Assembly (NCBI RefSeq): GCF_014621775.1
Contig: NZ_CP061204.1
Span: 1,632,501-1,696,500, forward strand
DNA from: Stenotrophomonas sp. 169
GTDB lineage: Bacteria > Pseudomonadota > Gammaproteobacteria > Xanthomonadales > Xanthomonadaceae
Reading direction: 5' to 3'
DNA length: 64,000 bases
Shown here: positions 1 to 8,721 of the stretch, piece after piece
Position numbering within the stretch: position 1 is the first letter of the stretch
Layout: each line of letters starts with the position of its first letter
The notes under the pieces: model-generated
What the model was told of the DNA's origin: nothing
The model's database searches: none
The model's input: only the letters and a program-made list of their open reading frames with translations
Made by a program: the position numbers and the translations under genes

Positions 1-1713
1 CGGCTGATCCGCATCCGCGACAACGGCAGCGGTATCGCGGCCGATCAGTTGGCGTTGGCCGTGTCGCGCCACGCCACCAGCAAGATATTCAGCCTCGACG
101 ACCTGGAAGCCGTGGCCACGCTTGGTTTCCGGGGGGAGGCCCTGCCATCGATCGCCTCGGTCAGTCGCTTCACCCTGTCCTCGCGTCGCGCCGATGACGA
201 GCACGGTGCCGCGCTGCAGATCGAAGGCGGCAAGCTGGGCGAGGTAATGCCGCGCTCGCACGCACCGGGCACCACGGTCGAGGTGCGCGAGCTGTTCTAC
301 AACGTGCCGGCGCGGCGCAAGTTCCTGCGCGCCGAGCGCACCGAGCTGGGCCACATCGAAGAATGGCTGCGTTCGCTGGCGCTCGCCCGCCCCGATGTGG
401 AACTGCGCGTGTCGCACAACGGCAAGGCCTCGCGCCGGTACAAACCGGGTGATCTGTATTCCGATGCGCGCATCGGCGAAACACTGGGCGAGGACTTCGC
501 CAATCAGGCGGTGCGTGTCGATCACAGTGGCGCCGGCCTGCGCCTGCACGGTTGGATCGCCCAGCCGCATTACTCGCGTGCCAGTACCGATCAGCAGTAC
601 CTCTATGTCAACGGCCGCTCGGTGCGCGACCGCAGCGTCGCCCATGCGGTGAAGATGGCCTATGGCGATGTGCTTTTCCACGGCCGGCAGCCGGCGTACG
701 TGCTGTTCCTGGAGCTGGACCCCACCCGGGTGGACGTCAATGTGCATCCCGCCAAGCATGAGGTGCGTTTCCGTGATGCGCGCCTGATCCACGACTTCGT
801 CTACCGCACGTTGAAGGACGCGTTGGCCGACACCCGCGCTGGCATGTCGGTGCAGGAGATCGGTGCTGGCGGCGGTGCGGCCATCGCAGCAGGTGCGCCG
901 CTGCAGCAAGGCGCAGGGTGGGGCCTGGCGCGGAGTGGATCGGGCGCTGGCGGCGGCTCCTGGGGGGCGCAGCAATCACCGCTCGGCCTGCAGGTCGCTG
1001 ATGCGCCGGCCGCCTACGCTGCCCTGTATGGCGGGCCTGCGGAGCCGGGGATGGGCCCGCAGGGCGACACGATGCTGCAGACCCGTTCCGGCGAATACGG
1101 TCTGCCGGTGACCAGCGCCGACGCGGGCGTGCCGCCGCTGGGGTACGCGATCGCGCAGTTGCACGGTATCTACATCCTGGCGGAGAACGCCGAAGGCCTG
1201 ATCGTGGTGGACATGCATGCCGCCCACGAGCGCATCGGCTACGAGCGGTTGAAGACCGCGCACGATGGGATCGGCCTGCACGCGCAGCCGCTGCTGGTGC
1301 CGATCACCTTGGCCGTAGGAGAGCGCGAAGCGGACACCGCCGAGCGCGAAGTCGATACGCTGGTCGCGCTGGGCTTCGACATCACTCGCGCCGGCCCCGG
1401 CGCGCTGCATGTGCGCAGCATTCCCGCGCTGCTGGCCAACGCCGAGCCGGAAGGACTGCTGCGCGATGTGCTGGGCGACCTGCGTGAGCACGGGCAGTCG
1501 CGCCGCATCGCCACGGCCCGCGATGAGCTGCTGTCCACGATGGCCTGCCACGGTGCGGTACGTGCCAATCGGCGGTTGACGGTGCCGGAAATGAACGGCC
1601 TGCTGCGCGACATGGAGATCACCGAGCGCTCGGGGCAGTGCAACCATGGACGCCCGACCTGGGCGCGTTTTTCACTGGCAGAAATCGACCGCTGGTTCCT
1701 GCGCGGTCGTTGA
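1..1713 (+). CDS. mutL: DNA mismatch repair protein MutL (5' truncated), endonuclease-type
   Basis: MutL couples mismatch recognition by MutS to strand incision. The frame is open from base 1, so the start lies outside the window; about 50 N-terminal residues are missing. The visible part begins at the GHKL ATPase motif DNGSG, followed by RHATSKI and the GFRGEAL motif. A low-complexity Gly/Ala linker (near codons 285-330) leads to the C-terminal dimerisation domain. That domain carries DMHAAHE-x4-E (from codon 404), ACHGAVRA and QCNHGRP, the metal-site motifs of MutL proteins with intrinsic endonuclease activity, as in Pseudomonas. E. coli-type MutL, which relies on MutH, lacks them. The downstream lipoprotein gene starts 11 bases after the stop, so co-transcription is likely. 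Confidence 0.97.
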   Translation, partial: RLIRIRDNGSGIAADQLALAVSRHATSKIFSLDDLEAVATLGFRGEALPSIASVSRFTLSSRRADDEHGAALQIEGGKLGEVMPRSHAPGTTVEVRELFYNVPARRKFLRAERTELGHIEEWLRSLALARPDVELRVSHNGKASRRYKPGDLYSDARIGETLGEDFANQAVRVDHSGAGLRLHGWIAQPHYSRASTDQQYLYVNGRSVRDRSVAHAVKMAYGDVLFHGRQPAYVLFLELDPTRVDVNVHPAKHEVRFRDARLIHDFVYRTLKDALADTRAGMSVQEIGAGGGAAIAAGAPLQQGAGWGLARSGSGAGGGSWGAQQSPLGLQVADAPAAYAALYGGPAEPGMGPQGDTMLQTRSGEYGLPVTSADAGVPPLGYAIAQLHGIYILAENAEGLIVVDMHAAHERIGYERLKTAHDGIGLHAQPLLVPITLAVGEREADTAEREVDTLVALGFDITRAGPGALHVRSIPALLANAEPEGLLRDVLGDLREHGQSRRIATARDELLSTMACHGAVRANRRLTVPEMNGLLRDMEITERSGQCNHGRPTWARFSLAEIDRWFLRGR

Positions 1714-1724
1714 AGGGGGCGGCA

Positions 1725-2687
1725 ATGGGGATGCAGCACAAGGGCAGGCCGCGGGGAGTGGCGTCCATGGCGGTCATCGCGATGGCGATGCTTCTGGCGG
1801 GGTGCGGCGGCAAGGCACCGGAACCGGCTGCCGCCGTGCCGGACGATCCCGCGTTCGCCGCACAGCAACAGCAATGGCGCATGCAGCGTTATACCGAGCT
1901 CACCGCCGCTGACGGCTGGACCGCCCTGGTCGGACTGCATTGGCTGGAACATAAAGCGCACTACATCGGTCGCGGGCCCGGCAGCGGCATTCGCCTCGCC
2001 GTCGGTCCAGACAAGCTGGGCATGGTCAGCCGGCAGGGCGATCGCTGGTCATTCACACCCGAGCGAGGGGTGGCGCTGAGCGTGGACGGCAAGCCCCTGA
2101 CGGGGCGCATCGCCTTCAACAGCGACCACGACGCGCAGCCCACGCGCATCGCCTTCGACCAGGGTAAAGGCCAGCTCAGCCTCATCCATCGCGGTGAACG
2201 CTTCGCGCTGCGCATCAAGCACGCCGAGGCGGCATCGCGCACGGGCTTCACCGGACTGGAGTACTGGCCGGGAGGTGCCGACTGGCAGGTGCGTGCCCGG
2301 TTCCTGCCGCACCCCCCCGGCCGCACCCTGCCGATCGTGGACATCACCGGCCTGACCACCGCCATGCCCAACGCCGGCACGGTGACCTTCGAGCGCGACG
2401 GGCAGGCGTATCGGCTGGAGGCGATCGGCGAGCACGGCGCGCCGTTGTTCCTGATCTTCGCCGACCGGACCAGTGGCCACGGCAGCTATCCCGCCGGACG
2501 CTACCTGGATACCGACGCGCCGGGGGCGGACGGCCATGTCCTGGTGGATTTCAACCACGCCTACAATCCCCCCTGTGCGTTCACCCCTTTCGCGACCTGT
2601 CCGCTCGCGCCACCGGAGAACCGGCTGGACCTGCGTGTCGAGGCGGGCGAGCGCGCTTACCACCTGCCCAAGGAGAGTGCTGAGTGA
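1725..2687 (+). CDS. DUF1684 family lipoprotein
   Basis: A 320-residue protein of the DUF1684 family, function unknown. The ATG at 1725 follows a purine-rich GAAGGGGGCGG stretch, 11 bases after the mutL stop. A longer in-frame start at 1638 would overlap mutL and put extra residues before the signal peptide, so I rejected it. The N-terminus is a lipoprotein signal ending in LLAGC, so the protein should be lipid-anchored in the envelope. Family hallmarks are GWTALVGLHWL near residue 50 and the C-terminal DFNHAYNPPCAF segment with FATCPLAPPENRL. The stop overlaps the GTG of the next gene (GTGA), which implies translational coupling. Confidence 0.85.
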   Translation: MGMQHKGRPRGVASMAVIAMAMLLAGCGGKAPEPAAAVPDDPAFAAQQQQWRMQRYTELTAADGWTALVGLHWLEHKAHYIGRGPGSGIRLAVGPDKLGMVSRQGDRWSFTPERGVALSVDGKPLTGRIAFNSDHDAQPTRIAFDQGKGQLSLIHRGERFALRIKHAEAASRTGFTGLEYWPGGADWQVRARFLPHPPGRTLPIVDITGLTTAMPNAGTVTFERDGQAYRLEAIGEHGAPLFLIFADRTSGHGSYPAGRYLDTDAPGADGHVLVDFNHAYNPPCAFTPFATCPLAPPENRLDLRVEAGERAYHLPKESAE

Positions 2688-3634
2688 AGCGACCTGTTTC
2701 CCGCTGGATGAGTGCATCGCTGCTGATGTTGGCGGCCTGCTGCAGCATAGGGGCGGTAGCGGCCCCGGCAACAGCAGCAAAGCCTGCCGGCACCACCCGG
2801 CCAGCCCCGCCCGTACCGTTGCTGTGGAAGGTGACCGGCGCAGGCGATGCGCGGCTCTACCTGCTGGGTTCGTTTCACCTGCTGCGCGCTGACGACTACC
2901 CCCTCGCTGCGGAGGCGGACAACGCGTTCGACGCCGCGAACCGCGTGGTCTTCGAGCTGTCGGCGGCGGATATCGAGTCGCCCGATCTGGCGAAGAAGAT
3001 GGTGCAGGCCGCCGTGCGGACCGATGGCACGGAGCTGCGCAGTGACCTGGGCGATGCGACCTGGGCGAAGCTGCAGGACTATGCGACCAAGCACCCGCTG
3101 CCGCTTGCGCAGATGCAGGGAATGAAGCCCTGGTTCGTGGGCTTGAGCATCAGCATCGGGCAGATGCAGGCGATGGGCCTGGATCCTGCCCTTGGGCTGG
3201 ACAAGCATTTCATGGAGCGCGCGGCAAAGGCCGGAAAGCCGATTTCCGGCCTGGAGAGCATCGACACGCAGATCGCGGTGCTCGCCGGCATGAGCATCAC
3301 CGAGCAGCGGCAGATGGTGGAAGAAGCGCTTGAATTGTCGGACAAGGGCAATGCGGAGATCCGCGCGCTGCACGACGCGTGGCGGCGCGGTGACGATGCC
3401 CTGATGTGGAACCGCATGGCGGTGGACATGAAGCGCCAGTACCCGCAGCTCTACCAGCGCATCAACACCGATCGCAACGACGCGTGGCTGCCCAAGCTGC
3501 AGCCATACCTGCAGGCGGGGCAGGGCGGTACCCTGGTGGTGGTGGGCACCCTGCATCTGCTGGGCAGTGATGGCGTGGTCGAGAAGCTGCGTGCCAAGGG
3601 CTACAAGGTGGAGCGGGTGCGCGCCAAGCGCTGA
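2684..3634 (+). CDS. TraB/GumN family protein (putative secreted metalloprotein)
   Basis: A 316-residue member of the TraB/GumN (erythromycin esterase/Tiki-like) superfamily, whose members have two GxxH-type motifs. Here they are LLGSFHLL near residue 63 and VVGTLHLLG near residue 288, with a C-terminal GYKVERV as in GumN-like proteins. A signal peptide covers about residues 1-27 (…GAVAAPA), so the product is probably periplasmic. The GTG start overlaps the preceding stop by four bases, and AGGAGAG lies just upstream. Family members are proposed metal-dependent hydrolases; no substrate can be assigned. The gene ends an apparent mutL-DUF1684-traB transcription unit. Confidence 0.8.
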   Translation: MKRPVSRWMSASLLMLAACCSIGAVAAPATAAKPAGTTRPAPPVPLLWKVTGAGDARLYLLGSFHLLRADDYPLAAEADNAFDAANRVVFELSAADIESPDLAKKMVQAAVRTDGTELRSDLGDATWAKLQDYATKHPLPLAQMQGMKPWFVGLSISIGQMQAMGLDPALGLDKHFMERAAKAGKPISGLESIDTQIAVLAGMSITEQRQMVEEALELSDKGNAEIRALHDAWRRGDDALMWNRMAVDMKRQYPQLYQRINTDRNDAWLPKLQPYLQAGQGGTLVVVGTLHLLGSDGVVEKLRAKGYKVERVRAKR

Positions 3635-3652
3635 GCTGCTGGCGTGTAACCC

Positions 3653-3682
3653 GCAGGGCCGACGTCAGTCGACGTCGCCTGC
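3653..3682. other. Hairpin downstream of the TraB/GumN gene
   Basis: GCAGG-GCC-GACGTC, loop AGTC, GACGTC-G-CCTGC forms a short stable hairpin 18 bases after the stop of the upstream gene. No T-run follows on the + strand, so it is at most a weak terminator or a degenerate REP palindrome. Confidence 0.35.
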
Positions 3683-3699
3683 TGCGTGATGGCCGCACG

Positions 3700-3730
3700 A
3701 AAAACGGCGCGCCTGCCAGGACGCGCCGTT
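3700..3730 (-). terminator. Rho-independent terminator of phaR
   Basis: On the minus strand, AACGGCGCG (3722-3730), a 10-base loop and CGCGCCGTT (3703-3711) form a 9-bp GC-rich stem followed at once by TTTTT (complement of 3700-3704). It lies 21 bases after the phaR stop at 3752 and reads in the phaR direction. Confidence 0.8.
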
Positions 3731-3751
3731 CGTATCTGCGCAGCGGAGCTG

Positions 3752-4327
3752 TCAGCGACCGCGCGGCTTGCTGCCCGTCGGGCCAGGCGCTTCGCCGGGC
3801 TTGTGCGCGGTGGAGCCGGAGGACTGGCCCGGACGCGGGCCCAGGCCGGGGCCGGGATTCGGTGCGGTGCCGCCCGGACGCGGGCCACCAAAGCCGGTGC
3901 CCATGCTGCGCTGGAACTCCTGCCAGAGTTCCAGGTTGCGCTCGGTCAGCTGGTTCATCATGGCCCAGGGCGTCTGGCCCAGCAGGTTGCCCATCTGCTG
4001 GCGGAACTGCTGCTGCTGGTCGAGGAACACCTGCATGCTGCGCTCCAGGTAATTGCCCATGAAGCCCTGCAGGGAATCGCCGTAGAAACGGATCAGCTGG
4101 CTGAGCAGCTGGGTGGAGAGCATCGGCTCACCGTCCTGCTCCTGGTCGGCGATGATCTGCAGCAGGACCGAACGGGTCAGGTCGTTGCCGGTCTTGGCAT
4201 CGCGGACTTCAAAGTCCTCGCCATCCAGGATCAGCTGGCGCACATCCTCTATGGTGATGTAGCTGGAAATCTCGGTGTCGTAGAGACGGCGATTGGGATA
4301 CTTCTTGATGATGCGTGTAGCAGCCAT
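3752..4327 (-). CDS. phaR: Polyhydroxyalkanoate synthesis repressor PhaR
   Basis: PhaR is a cytoplasmic repressor that binds both DNA and PHB and controls phasin and PHB genes. The 191-residue protein begins with the PHB/PHA accumulation regulator DNA-binding domain (RIIKKYPNRRLYDTE, residues 5-19, then ITIEDVRQLI). Two PHB-accumulation repeats follow, with LLSQLIRFYGDSLQGFMGNY near residue 80 and a Gln-rich segment. The tail from about residue 150 is Gly/Pro-rich and disordered. The ATG at 4327 is preferred because the family starts just before RIIKKYP; a longer in-frame start at 4345 adds only MTSACF. The gene is downstream of phbB on the same strand. Two TGTTGCGCAACA palindromes lie in the gap between them. 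Confidence 0.93.
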   Translation of the reverse strand: MAATRIIKKYPNRRLYDTEISSYITIEDVRQLILDGEDFEVRDAKTGNDLTRSVLLQIIADQEQDGEPMLSTQLLSQLIRFYGDSLQGFMGNYLERSMQVFLDQQQQFRQQMGNLLGQTPWAMMNQLTERNLELWQEFQRSMGTGFGGPRPGGTAPNPGPGLGPRPGQSSGSTAHKPGEAPGPTGSKPRGR

Positions 4328-4425
4328 GAAGCAAGCACTCGTCACAATAGATGCGCAGCATGGCGCAGCGCAGCAGCTGTTGCAACGGCCGAATGCCCCT
4401 CAAACGTGCCGGATGCGTCTAACAA

Positions 4426-4460
4426 TGTTGCGCAACAAGGGTTTTCATGTTGCGCAACAT
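4426..4460. promoter_or_regulatory. Tandem TGTTGCGCAACA palindromes upstream of phaR (candidate PhaR operators)
   Basis: Two perfect 12-bp palindromes TGTTGCGCAACA lie at 4426-4437 and 4448-4459. They are 22 bp centre to centre (about two helical turns), and the second extends to ATGTTGCGCAACAT. They sit about 100 bp upstream of the phaR start, after the phbB stop. PhaR-type repressors are autoregulatory and bind TGC/GCA-rich palindromes in other bacteria, so PhaR binding is the simplest inference. Confidence 0.55.
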
Positions 4461-4529
4461 TTCATGCCCGTTGCCACGGCGGCGGCCCCAAGGCGGGCGA
4501 CCTGCCGCTGCGCGGCGGGCATCCCCTCG

Positions 4530-5270
4530 TCACCAGCCCATGTGATGGCCGCCGTTGATGTCCAGGTTGCTGCCGGTGATCCACGCCGCCTCTTCGGCTA
4601 CCAGGAAGGACACGCCGTACGCGATCTCCCCAGGCTTGCCCAGCCGCCCGGTGGGGATGTCGGCAATGATCTTCGCCCGCACTTCCTCGGGGACGGCCAT
4701 CACCATGTCGGTGGCGACGTAACCGGGCGAAATCGTGTTGACCGTGATGCCGAACCCAGCATTCTCGCGCGCAAGCGAGATGGTGAAGCCGTGCATCCCG
4801 GCCTTGGCAGCCGCATAGTTGGCCTGGCCGTACTGGCCCTTCAGGCCGTTGATTGAGCTGATCTGGATGACCCGGCCCCAGCCGCGGCGGCGCATGCCCT
4901 CGATGACCGGGCGGGTGACATTGAACACCGAGTTGAGGTTGGTGTTGATGACCTCGTGCCACTGCTCGGCGCGCATGCGGTGGAAAGTGGTGTCGCGGGT
5001 GATGCCTGCGTTGTTGACCAGGATCTCCACCGGGCCCAGTTCGGCCTCCACTGCCCGCACCATGGCCTCTGCGCTGTCCGGGGTGGAAACATCACCGGGA
5101 AAAATGCCGATCGACAAGCCGCGCGCTGCCATGGCGGATTGCCAGGCCAAGGCTTTTTCGTGGTCACGGTAATTGGTGGCGACCCGGTGGCCCTGGTCGG
5201 CCAGGCGTTGGCAGATGGCCGTGCCGATGCCGCCGGTACCACCGGTGACCAGTGCGACGCGTGGAGTCAT
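4530..5270 (-). CDS. phbB: Acetoacetyl-CoA reductase (NADPH) PhbB
   Basis: A 246-residue short-chain dehydrogenase that reduces acetoacetyl-CoA to (R)-3-hydroxybutyryl-CoA, the second step of PHB synthesis. The Rossmann motif is TGGTGGIG (residues 9-16), then NNAGITRD near 85. The catalytic set is S of QISSINGLKGQ (near 139) with Y-x3-K (YAAAK, near 152), typical of PhaB/FabG. PhbB is favoured over FabG by the TGGTGGIGTAIC start, the NGLKGQYGQANY segment and the adjacent phaR. The C-terminus ITGSNLDINGGHHMGW is diagnostic of acetoacetyl-CoA reductases. The next gene upstream on the same strand, gluQ, ends 62 bases before its ATG. Confidence 0.93.
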   Translation of the reverse strand: MTPRVALVTGGTGGIGTAICQRLADQGHRVATNYRDHEKALAWQSAMAARGLSIGIFPGDVSTPDSAEAMVRAVEAELGPVEILVNNAGITRDTTFHRMRAEQWHEVINTNLNSVFNVTRPVIEGMRRRGWGRVIQISSINGLKGQYGQANYAAAKAGMHGFTISLARENAGFGITVNTISPGYVATDMVMAVPEEVRAKIIADIPTGRLGKPGEIAYGVSFLVAEEAAWITGSNLDINGGHHMGW

Positions 5271-5332
5271 GCTGCGCTTCCGATTCAGGAGGGGAAAGGG
5301 GATTCTGCATGATCAGCGCACCGCGTGCGCCT

Positions 5333-6205
5333 TCAGGTCAGCAGAATGTCGTGATCGGGAATCCGCCCGGCATCGAACGCCGATGCCGCGCGCCGCAGCA
5401 GATCATCCCGATCCGTTGCATCGACAAGGGCCTCCGGTGCCTGGCCGAGCAGATGCCAAAGCTGCCTCAGTACAGGGACAGGGTCGCCTGCGTCCATTGG
5501 CAGTGCGGCATCTGATTTGGACAGTTTGCGGCCGTCTGTACCCAGCAGCAGCGGCAGGTGCGCATAGCGCGGGGTGTGCAGTCCCAGCGCGCGCTGCAGG
5601 AGCACCTGCCTTGCGGTCGACTCGAGCAGGTCGGCACCGCGGACAACGTCGGTGATGCCCTGCGCCGCATCGTCCACCACGACGGCCAGCTGATACGCCC
5701 AGCAGCCATCTGCCCGGCGCAGCACGAAATCGCCGACCTGCGTGTGGACGTCCTGCTGCTGCGGTCCACGCACGGCGTCGTTGAACGTCACCACGCTGCC
5801 AGGCGGCACGCGCAGGCGCACGGCGGGATCATGTCGCGGTCGGCGGCTGATGCAGCGATGGTGGATGCCGCCGTTGGCGGCCAGCTCGGAGCGGCTGCAG
5901 TGACAGATGAACGCCTCGCCGCTGGTCAGCAAGGCATCCAGGGCCTGCTGATAGGCCGGGGCGCGCTGGCTTTGCCAGAGCACGGGGCCATCGCTGCCCA
6001 GGCCGAAATGATCCAGCACGCGCAGCTGCGCCTGGGCTGCGCCGACGACGGTTCGGGGGGGATCCACATCCTCGATGCGCACCAGCCAACGTCCCCCGGC
6101 CTGGCGAACGAACAGCCAGCCAGCGAACGCCGCCAGCAGCGATCCGGTGTGCAGGGGGCCGGTAGGCGAAGGCGCGAAGCGGCCGCAGTGAATAGGGGGC
6201 GTCAT
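5333..6205 (-). CDS. gluQ: Glutamyl-queuosine tRNA(Asp) synthetase GluQ-RS
   Basis: A 290-residue truncated paralogue of glutamyl-tRNA synthetase that attaches glutamate to the queuosine at position 34 of tRNA-Asp. The HIGH-like segment is GRFAPSPTGPLHTGS (from about residue 8) and the KMSKS loop is DGRKLSKSD (near 230). It lacks the anticodon-binding domain of GltX and has the zinc-site cysteines (CHCSR and a later C) near residues 103-120. The ATG at 6205 is chosen. An in-frame TTG at 6244 would add 13 residues unlike the family start. It is divergent from htpX. In many gammaproteobacteria gluQ follows dksA; here it does not. Confidence 0.93.
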   Translation of the reverse strand: MTPPIHCGRFAPSPTGPLHTGSLLAAFAGWLFVRQAGGRWLVRIEDVDPPRTVVGAAQAQLRVLDHFGLGSDGPVLWQSQRAPAYQQALDALLTSGEAFICHCSRSELAANGGIHHRCISRRPRHDPAVRLRVPPGSVVTFNDAVRGPQQQDVHTQVGDFVLRRADGCWAYQLAVVVDDAAQGITDVVRGADLLESTARQVLLQRALGLHTPRYAHLPLLLGTDGRKLSKSDAALPMDAGDPVPVLRQLWHLLGQAPEALVDATDRDDLLRRAASAFDAGRIPDHDILLT

Positions 6206-6298
6206 GGAGGCTGAATCGTCGGTCAGGTTGGCGCTTGAATTCAAGCTGAAGTCACCGCAGATTGAGCGTCGACATCCTCATCAGAGCTTACCTTCCCC

Positions 6299-7174
6299 AT
6301 GTTCAGTCGTATTGGCTTGTTCCTTCTGACCAACCTCGCAGTGCTGGTGCTGGCCGGTATCGTGATGTCGGTGCTGGGGGTCAACCCCAACCAGATGAGC
6401 GGCCTGCTGGTGATGGCCGCGATCTTTGGCTTTGGTGGTTCCTTCATCTCTTTGCTGTTGTCCAAGTGGATGGCCAAGCGCTCCACCGGCGCAGTGGTGA
6501 TCACCGAGCCGCGCAACGAAACCGAGCGCTGGCTGCTGAAGACCGTGGAGCGCCAGGCGCGCGAAGCCGGCATCGGCATGCCGGAGGTGGCGGTGTACGA
6601 CGGTCCGGAAATCAACGCGTTCGCCACCGGTGCCAATCGCAACAAGGCGCTGGTCGCCGTGTCCACCGGCCTGCTGCACAACATGAGCGAGGACGAGGCC
6701 GAAGCGGTGCTGGGCCATGAAATCGCCCACGTGGCCAACGGTGACATGATCACCATGGCGCTGCTGCAGGGGGTGTTGAACACCTTCGTGATCGTGCTGG
6801 CCCGCGTGGTCGGCGGCGTGATCGACAGTGCGATGTCGGGCAACCGCGAAGGCGGTGGGCGTGGCATCGGGTATTACGTGATCGTGTTCGTGCTGGAAAT
6901 GGTATTCGGCATCTTCGCCACGATGATCGCGATGTGGTTCTCGCGTCACCGCGAGTTCCGCGCGGACACGGGCGGTGCGCAGTTGGCCGGTCGCCAGAAG
7001 ATGATCGCGGCGCTGGAGCGTCTGAAGGCCAATCATGGCCAGAGCACGCTGCCCACGCAGGTGGCGGCCTTCGGCATCGCCGGTGGCATCGGGCAGGGCA
7101 TGCGCAAGCTGATGCTGAGCCATCCGCCGCTGGACGAGCGCATTGCCGCACTGCGTGCTTCTACCTCCGTCTGA
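6299..7174 (+). CDS. htpX: Protease HtpX (M48B membrane metalloprotease)
   Basis: A 291-residue inner-membrane zinc protease that degrades misfolded membrane proteins. Two N-terminal membrane segments (residues 5-25 and 37-55) precede the catalytic HEIAH near residue 140. Two more hydrophobic stretches lie near 155-175 and 195-215. The third zinc ligand is the E of REFRAD near 221, and the conserved C-terminal HPPLDERI is present. Length and order match the family. The gene faces gluQ. A CTTGAA hexamer at 6234 resembles a heat-shock -35 box, but I see no matching -10, so heat-shock control is not shown. A long repeat cluster follows. Confidence 0.96.
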   Translation: MFSRIGLFLLTNLAVLVLAGIVMSVLGVNPNQMSGLLVMAAIFGFGGSFISLLLSKWMAKRSTGAVVITEPRNETERWLLKTVERQAREAGIGMPEVAVYDGPEINAFATGANRNKALVAVSTGLLHNMSEDEAEAVLGHEIAHVANGDMITMALLQGVLNTFVIVLARVVGGVIDSAMSGNREGGGRGIGYYVIVFVLEMVFGIFATMIAMWFSRHREFRADTGGAQLAGRQKMIAALERLKANHGQSTLPTQVAAFGIAGGIGQGMRKLMLSHPPLDERIAALRASTSV

Positions 7175-7234
7175 GGCGGATTGGTCGAACGGGTGAGACC
7201 GCCTCGCGGCTGGCTGCTTTCAAGCTGCAGCCGG

Positions 7235-7311
7235 GGGCCGGGCGGTGGGGCTGGGCGGGGGACGGCAAGGGCCGCATCCATGCGTGCCTCGTTTCGCGCC
7301 ATCCATGGCGC
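7235..7311 (+). repeat. CATCCATG-type dispersed element, copy A (right outer arm missing)
   Basis: It contains the G-rich left arm (7235-7264) and the two conserved inner palindromes: CGCATCCATGCG (7273-7284) and GCGCCATCCATGGCGC (7296-7311), separated by TGCCTCGTTTC. The matching C-rich right arm is absent; the 127-bp repeat begins six bases later, as if it had replaced it. The left arm is almost the complement of the right arm of the copy at 55.4 kb. Confidence 0.65.
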
Positions 7312-7316
7312 GGGTC

Positions 7317-7443
7317 CACGCCATCGCATTCGCGCTGTCGCTCCCACGCTTTGCTGCGCAAACCGCGGGCCCCGTCTCACCGGCACCCACACCCCGCCGC
7401 TTTGCGGCCGCCCCTGACTCAGGGGCTCCCTCCACCCGACGGG
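7317..7443 (+). repeat. 127-bp dispersed repeat, copy 1
   Basis: Nearly identical, in reverse orientation, to 55586-55712, with the same length and only a handful of differences. It has internal hairpins such as CCCCTGACTCAGGGG and CCGC-x-GCGGCC. At both loci a REP dimer starts within about 12 bases of its CCCTCCACC-GACGGG end. Confidence 0.8.
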
Positions 7444-7448
7444 TCAAC

Positions 7449-7532
7449 GAGGCCGACCCATGGTCGGCGGAACGTTCCTGCCAACTGCCCGCTGCGCTCG
7501 CCGACCATGGGTCGGCGCTACCTATGCCCGCA
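7449..7532 (-). repeat. REP dimer (GTAG family, GCCGACCCATGGTCGGC palindromes)
   Basis: Two GCCGACCCATGGTCGGC palindromes face each other across a GCGAGCGCAGCGGGC-type linker. On the minus strand the unit begins GGTAGCGCCGACC. The GTAG head and spacing match the S. maltophilia GTAG (SMAG-like) REPs. No REP-associated transposase gene is present in this window. Confidence 0.8.
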
Positions 7533-7561
7533 TGCCCCATGGCCACCATGGACCTGCCGAA

Positions 7562-7669
7562 GGTGGGGCGGGGTGGATTGGCGGGGGTGTTGAGCGCCAT
7601 GGATGGCGCGAAACAAGGCCCGCATGGATGCGGCCCTTGCCGTCCCCCGCCAATTCACCCCGCCCCGCC
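7562..7669 (-). repeat. CATCCATG-type dispersed element, copy B (complete)
   Basis: Outer arms 7562-7587 and 7644-7669 are complementary over 26 bp with two G-T type exceptions. Inside are GCGCCATGGATGGCGC and CGCATGGATGCG, linked by GAAACAAGGCC. The inner part, read on the minus strand, is nearly identical to copies A and D. The element follows the REP dimer and lies 109 bp beyond the suhB stop. Confidence 0.75.
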
Positions 7670-7728
7670 AGCAAGCGGCCCTGCAGCTGTTGCTTTTGCT
7701 TTTGATCCTGCTGTTGCACCAGACAGCA

Positions 7729-7752
7729 GAACGGCGCCCGCAGGCGCCGTTC
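7729..7752 (-). terminator. Hairpin after suhB (probable terminator)
   Basis: GAACGGCGCC, loop CGCA, GGCGCCGTTC makes a perfect 10-bp stem 26 bases after the suhB stop. No clear U-run follows on the minus strand, so it may end transcription only weakly or stabilise the 3' end. Confidence 0.5.
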
Positions 7753-7778
7753 GACCAGCCGGATTTCGAAGCGAAGCG

Positions 7779-8606
7779 TTAGAACTTCGCCTCGAACTCG
7801 GCGGCGTAGCCAGTGTTGACCAGCACCTTCTGCAGCGCCTCGGCCACCTTCAGGTTGCCGGCGACCACCTGGTGGTTTTCCGGGCCGCGGTTGTCCATGC
7901 GGCCCAGGGGGGCGCCCTTGTAATCGCAGACCTTGCCGCCCGCCTCGCGCACCAGCAGCACACCCGCCGCGATGTCCCACGACTTCACGCCGGCTTCGAA
8001 GTAGGCATCGGCGCGACCACAGGCCACGTAGGCCAGGTCGAGTGCCGCCGAGCCGGTACGGCGCACGTCTTCGGCCTGCACCAACAGCGTATCGAGCGTC
8101 TTCAGCTGGACGCTGGCGCGGGCGCGCTCGCGCGGCGCGAAGCCGGTGTGGATCATCGTGCCTTCCAGGTCCTTGCGGTCCGACACGCGGATGCGGCGAT
8201 CGTTGAACACCGCGCCGGCGCCACGGCTGGCCGTGAACAGCTCATTGCGCAGCGGGTCGAAGATGACCGCATCGATCGGCTCGCCGTTCTCGACCAGTGC
8301 GATGGACACGCAGTAGTGCGGAAAACCGCGCAGGTAGTTGCTGGTTCCGTCCAGCGGATCGATCACCCACATGTAGCGGTTGGCGCCCTGGATGCCGCCC
8401 TCTTCGCCGATCACGCCGTACTCGGGGTAGGCGCGCTTGAGTTCCTTGATGATGACCTTTTCCGCATCGCCATCCACCTCGCTCGCATAATCCATGCGGC
8501 CCTTCTGAACGACGTTCAGCGTCTCGAGCTTGTTGATGTTGCGCAGCAATACATTGCCGGCGAGGCGGGCGGCCTTGACCATGACGGTGACGGCGGGTTT
8601 CTGCAT
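7779..8606 (-). CDS. suhB: Inositol-1-monophosphatase family protein SuhB
   Basis: A 275-residue member of the inositol monophosphatase family. E. coli SuhB also acts in rRNA antitermination complexes. The metal/phosphate motifs are present in order: GEEGG near residue 68 (motif with E67/E68), [11 protein letters not shown] near 80-90, and W-D-I-A-A-G near 215 (SWDIAAG). The ATG at 8606 is preceded by GGGAG, and the family's usual N-terminus ([14 protein letters not shown]) follows directly; a longer upstream frame to 8681 is unlike the family. It is divergent from trmJ, as suhB and trmJ are in E. coli. Confidence 0.95.
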   Translation of the reverse strand: MQKPAVTVMVKAARLAGNVLLRNINKLETLNVVQKGRMDYASEVDGDAEKVIIKELKRAYPEYGVIGEEGGIQGANRYMWVIDPLDGTSNYLRGFPHYCVSIALVENGEPIDAVIFDPLRNELFTASRGAGAVFNDRRIRVSDRKDLEGTMIHTGFAPRERARASVQLKTLDTLLVQAEDVRRTGSAALDLAYVACGRADAYFEAGVKSWDIAAGVLLVREAGGKVCDYKGAPLGRMDNRGPENHQVVAGNLKVAEALQKVLVNTGYAAEFEAKF

Positions 8607-8721
8607 GGTAATAGCTCCCGGGAGGGCAGAGGGGGGATTGGCGGGGGAAAAGAGCAGGTCCGGCGCAGTGGCCGGCCGCACAGTTTACCATTGCAGGCCG
8701 TCCAGCTCGACTACTGCGTTC

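Larger units (their letters stand above)
7175..7778. other. Repeat-filled gap between htpX and suhB
   Basis: No gene is supported in these 604 bases; frames through it do not resemble proteins and are explained by repeats. In order it holds half of a CATCCATG-type element (7235-7311), a 127-bp repeat (7317-7443), a REP dimer (7449-7532), a complete inverted CATCCATG-type element (7562-7669) and a hairpin after suhB (7729-7752). Each is listed separately. Confidence 0.8.

Noticed and set aside
6234..6262. A heat-shock (sigma-32) promoter for htpX
   Set aside because: CTTGAA is present at 6234, but no CCCCAT-like -10 lies at the right distance.
7229..7600. Small frames giving peptides such as LRKPRAPSH…PAASRPPLTQG in the repeat clusters at 7 and 55 kb
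   Set aside because: They come from the 127-bp repeat in a fixed frame, recur only because the DNA recurs, and lack start signals.
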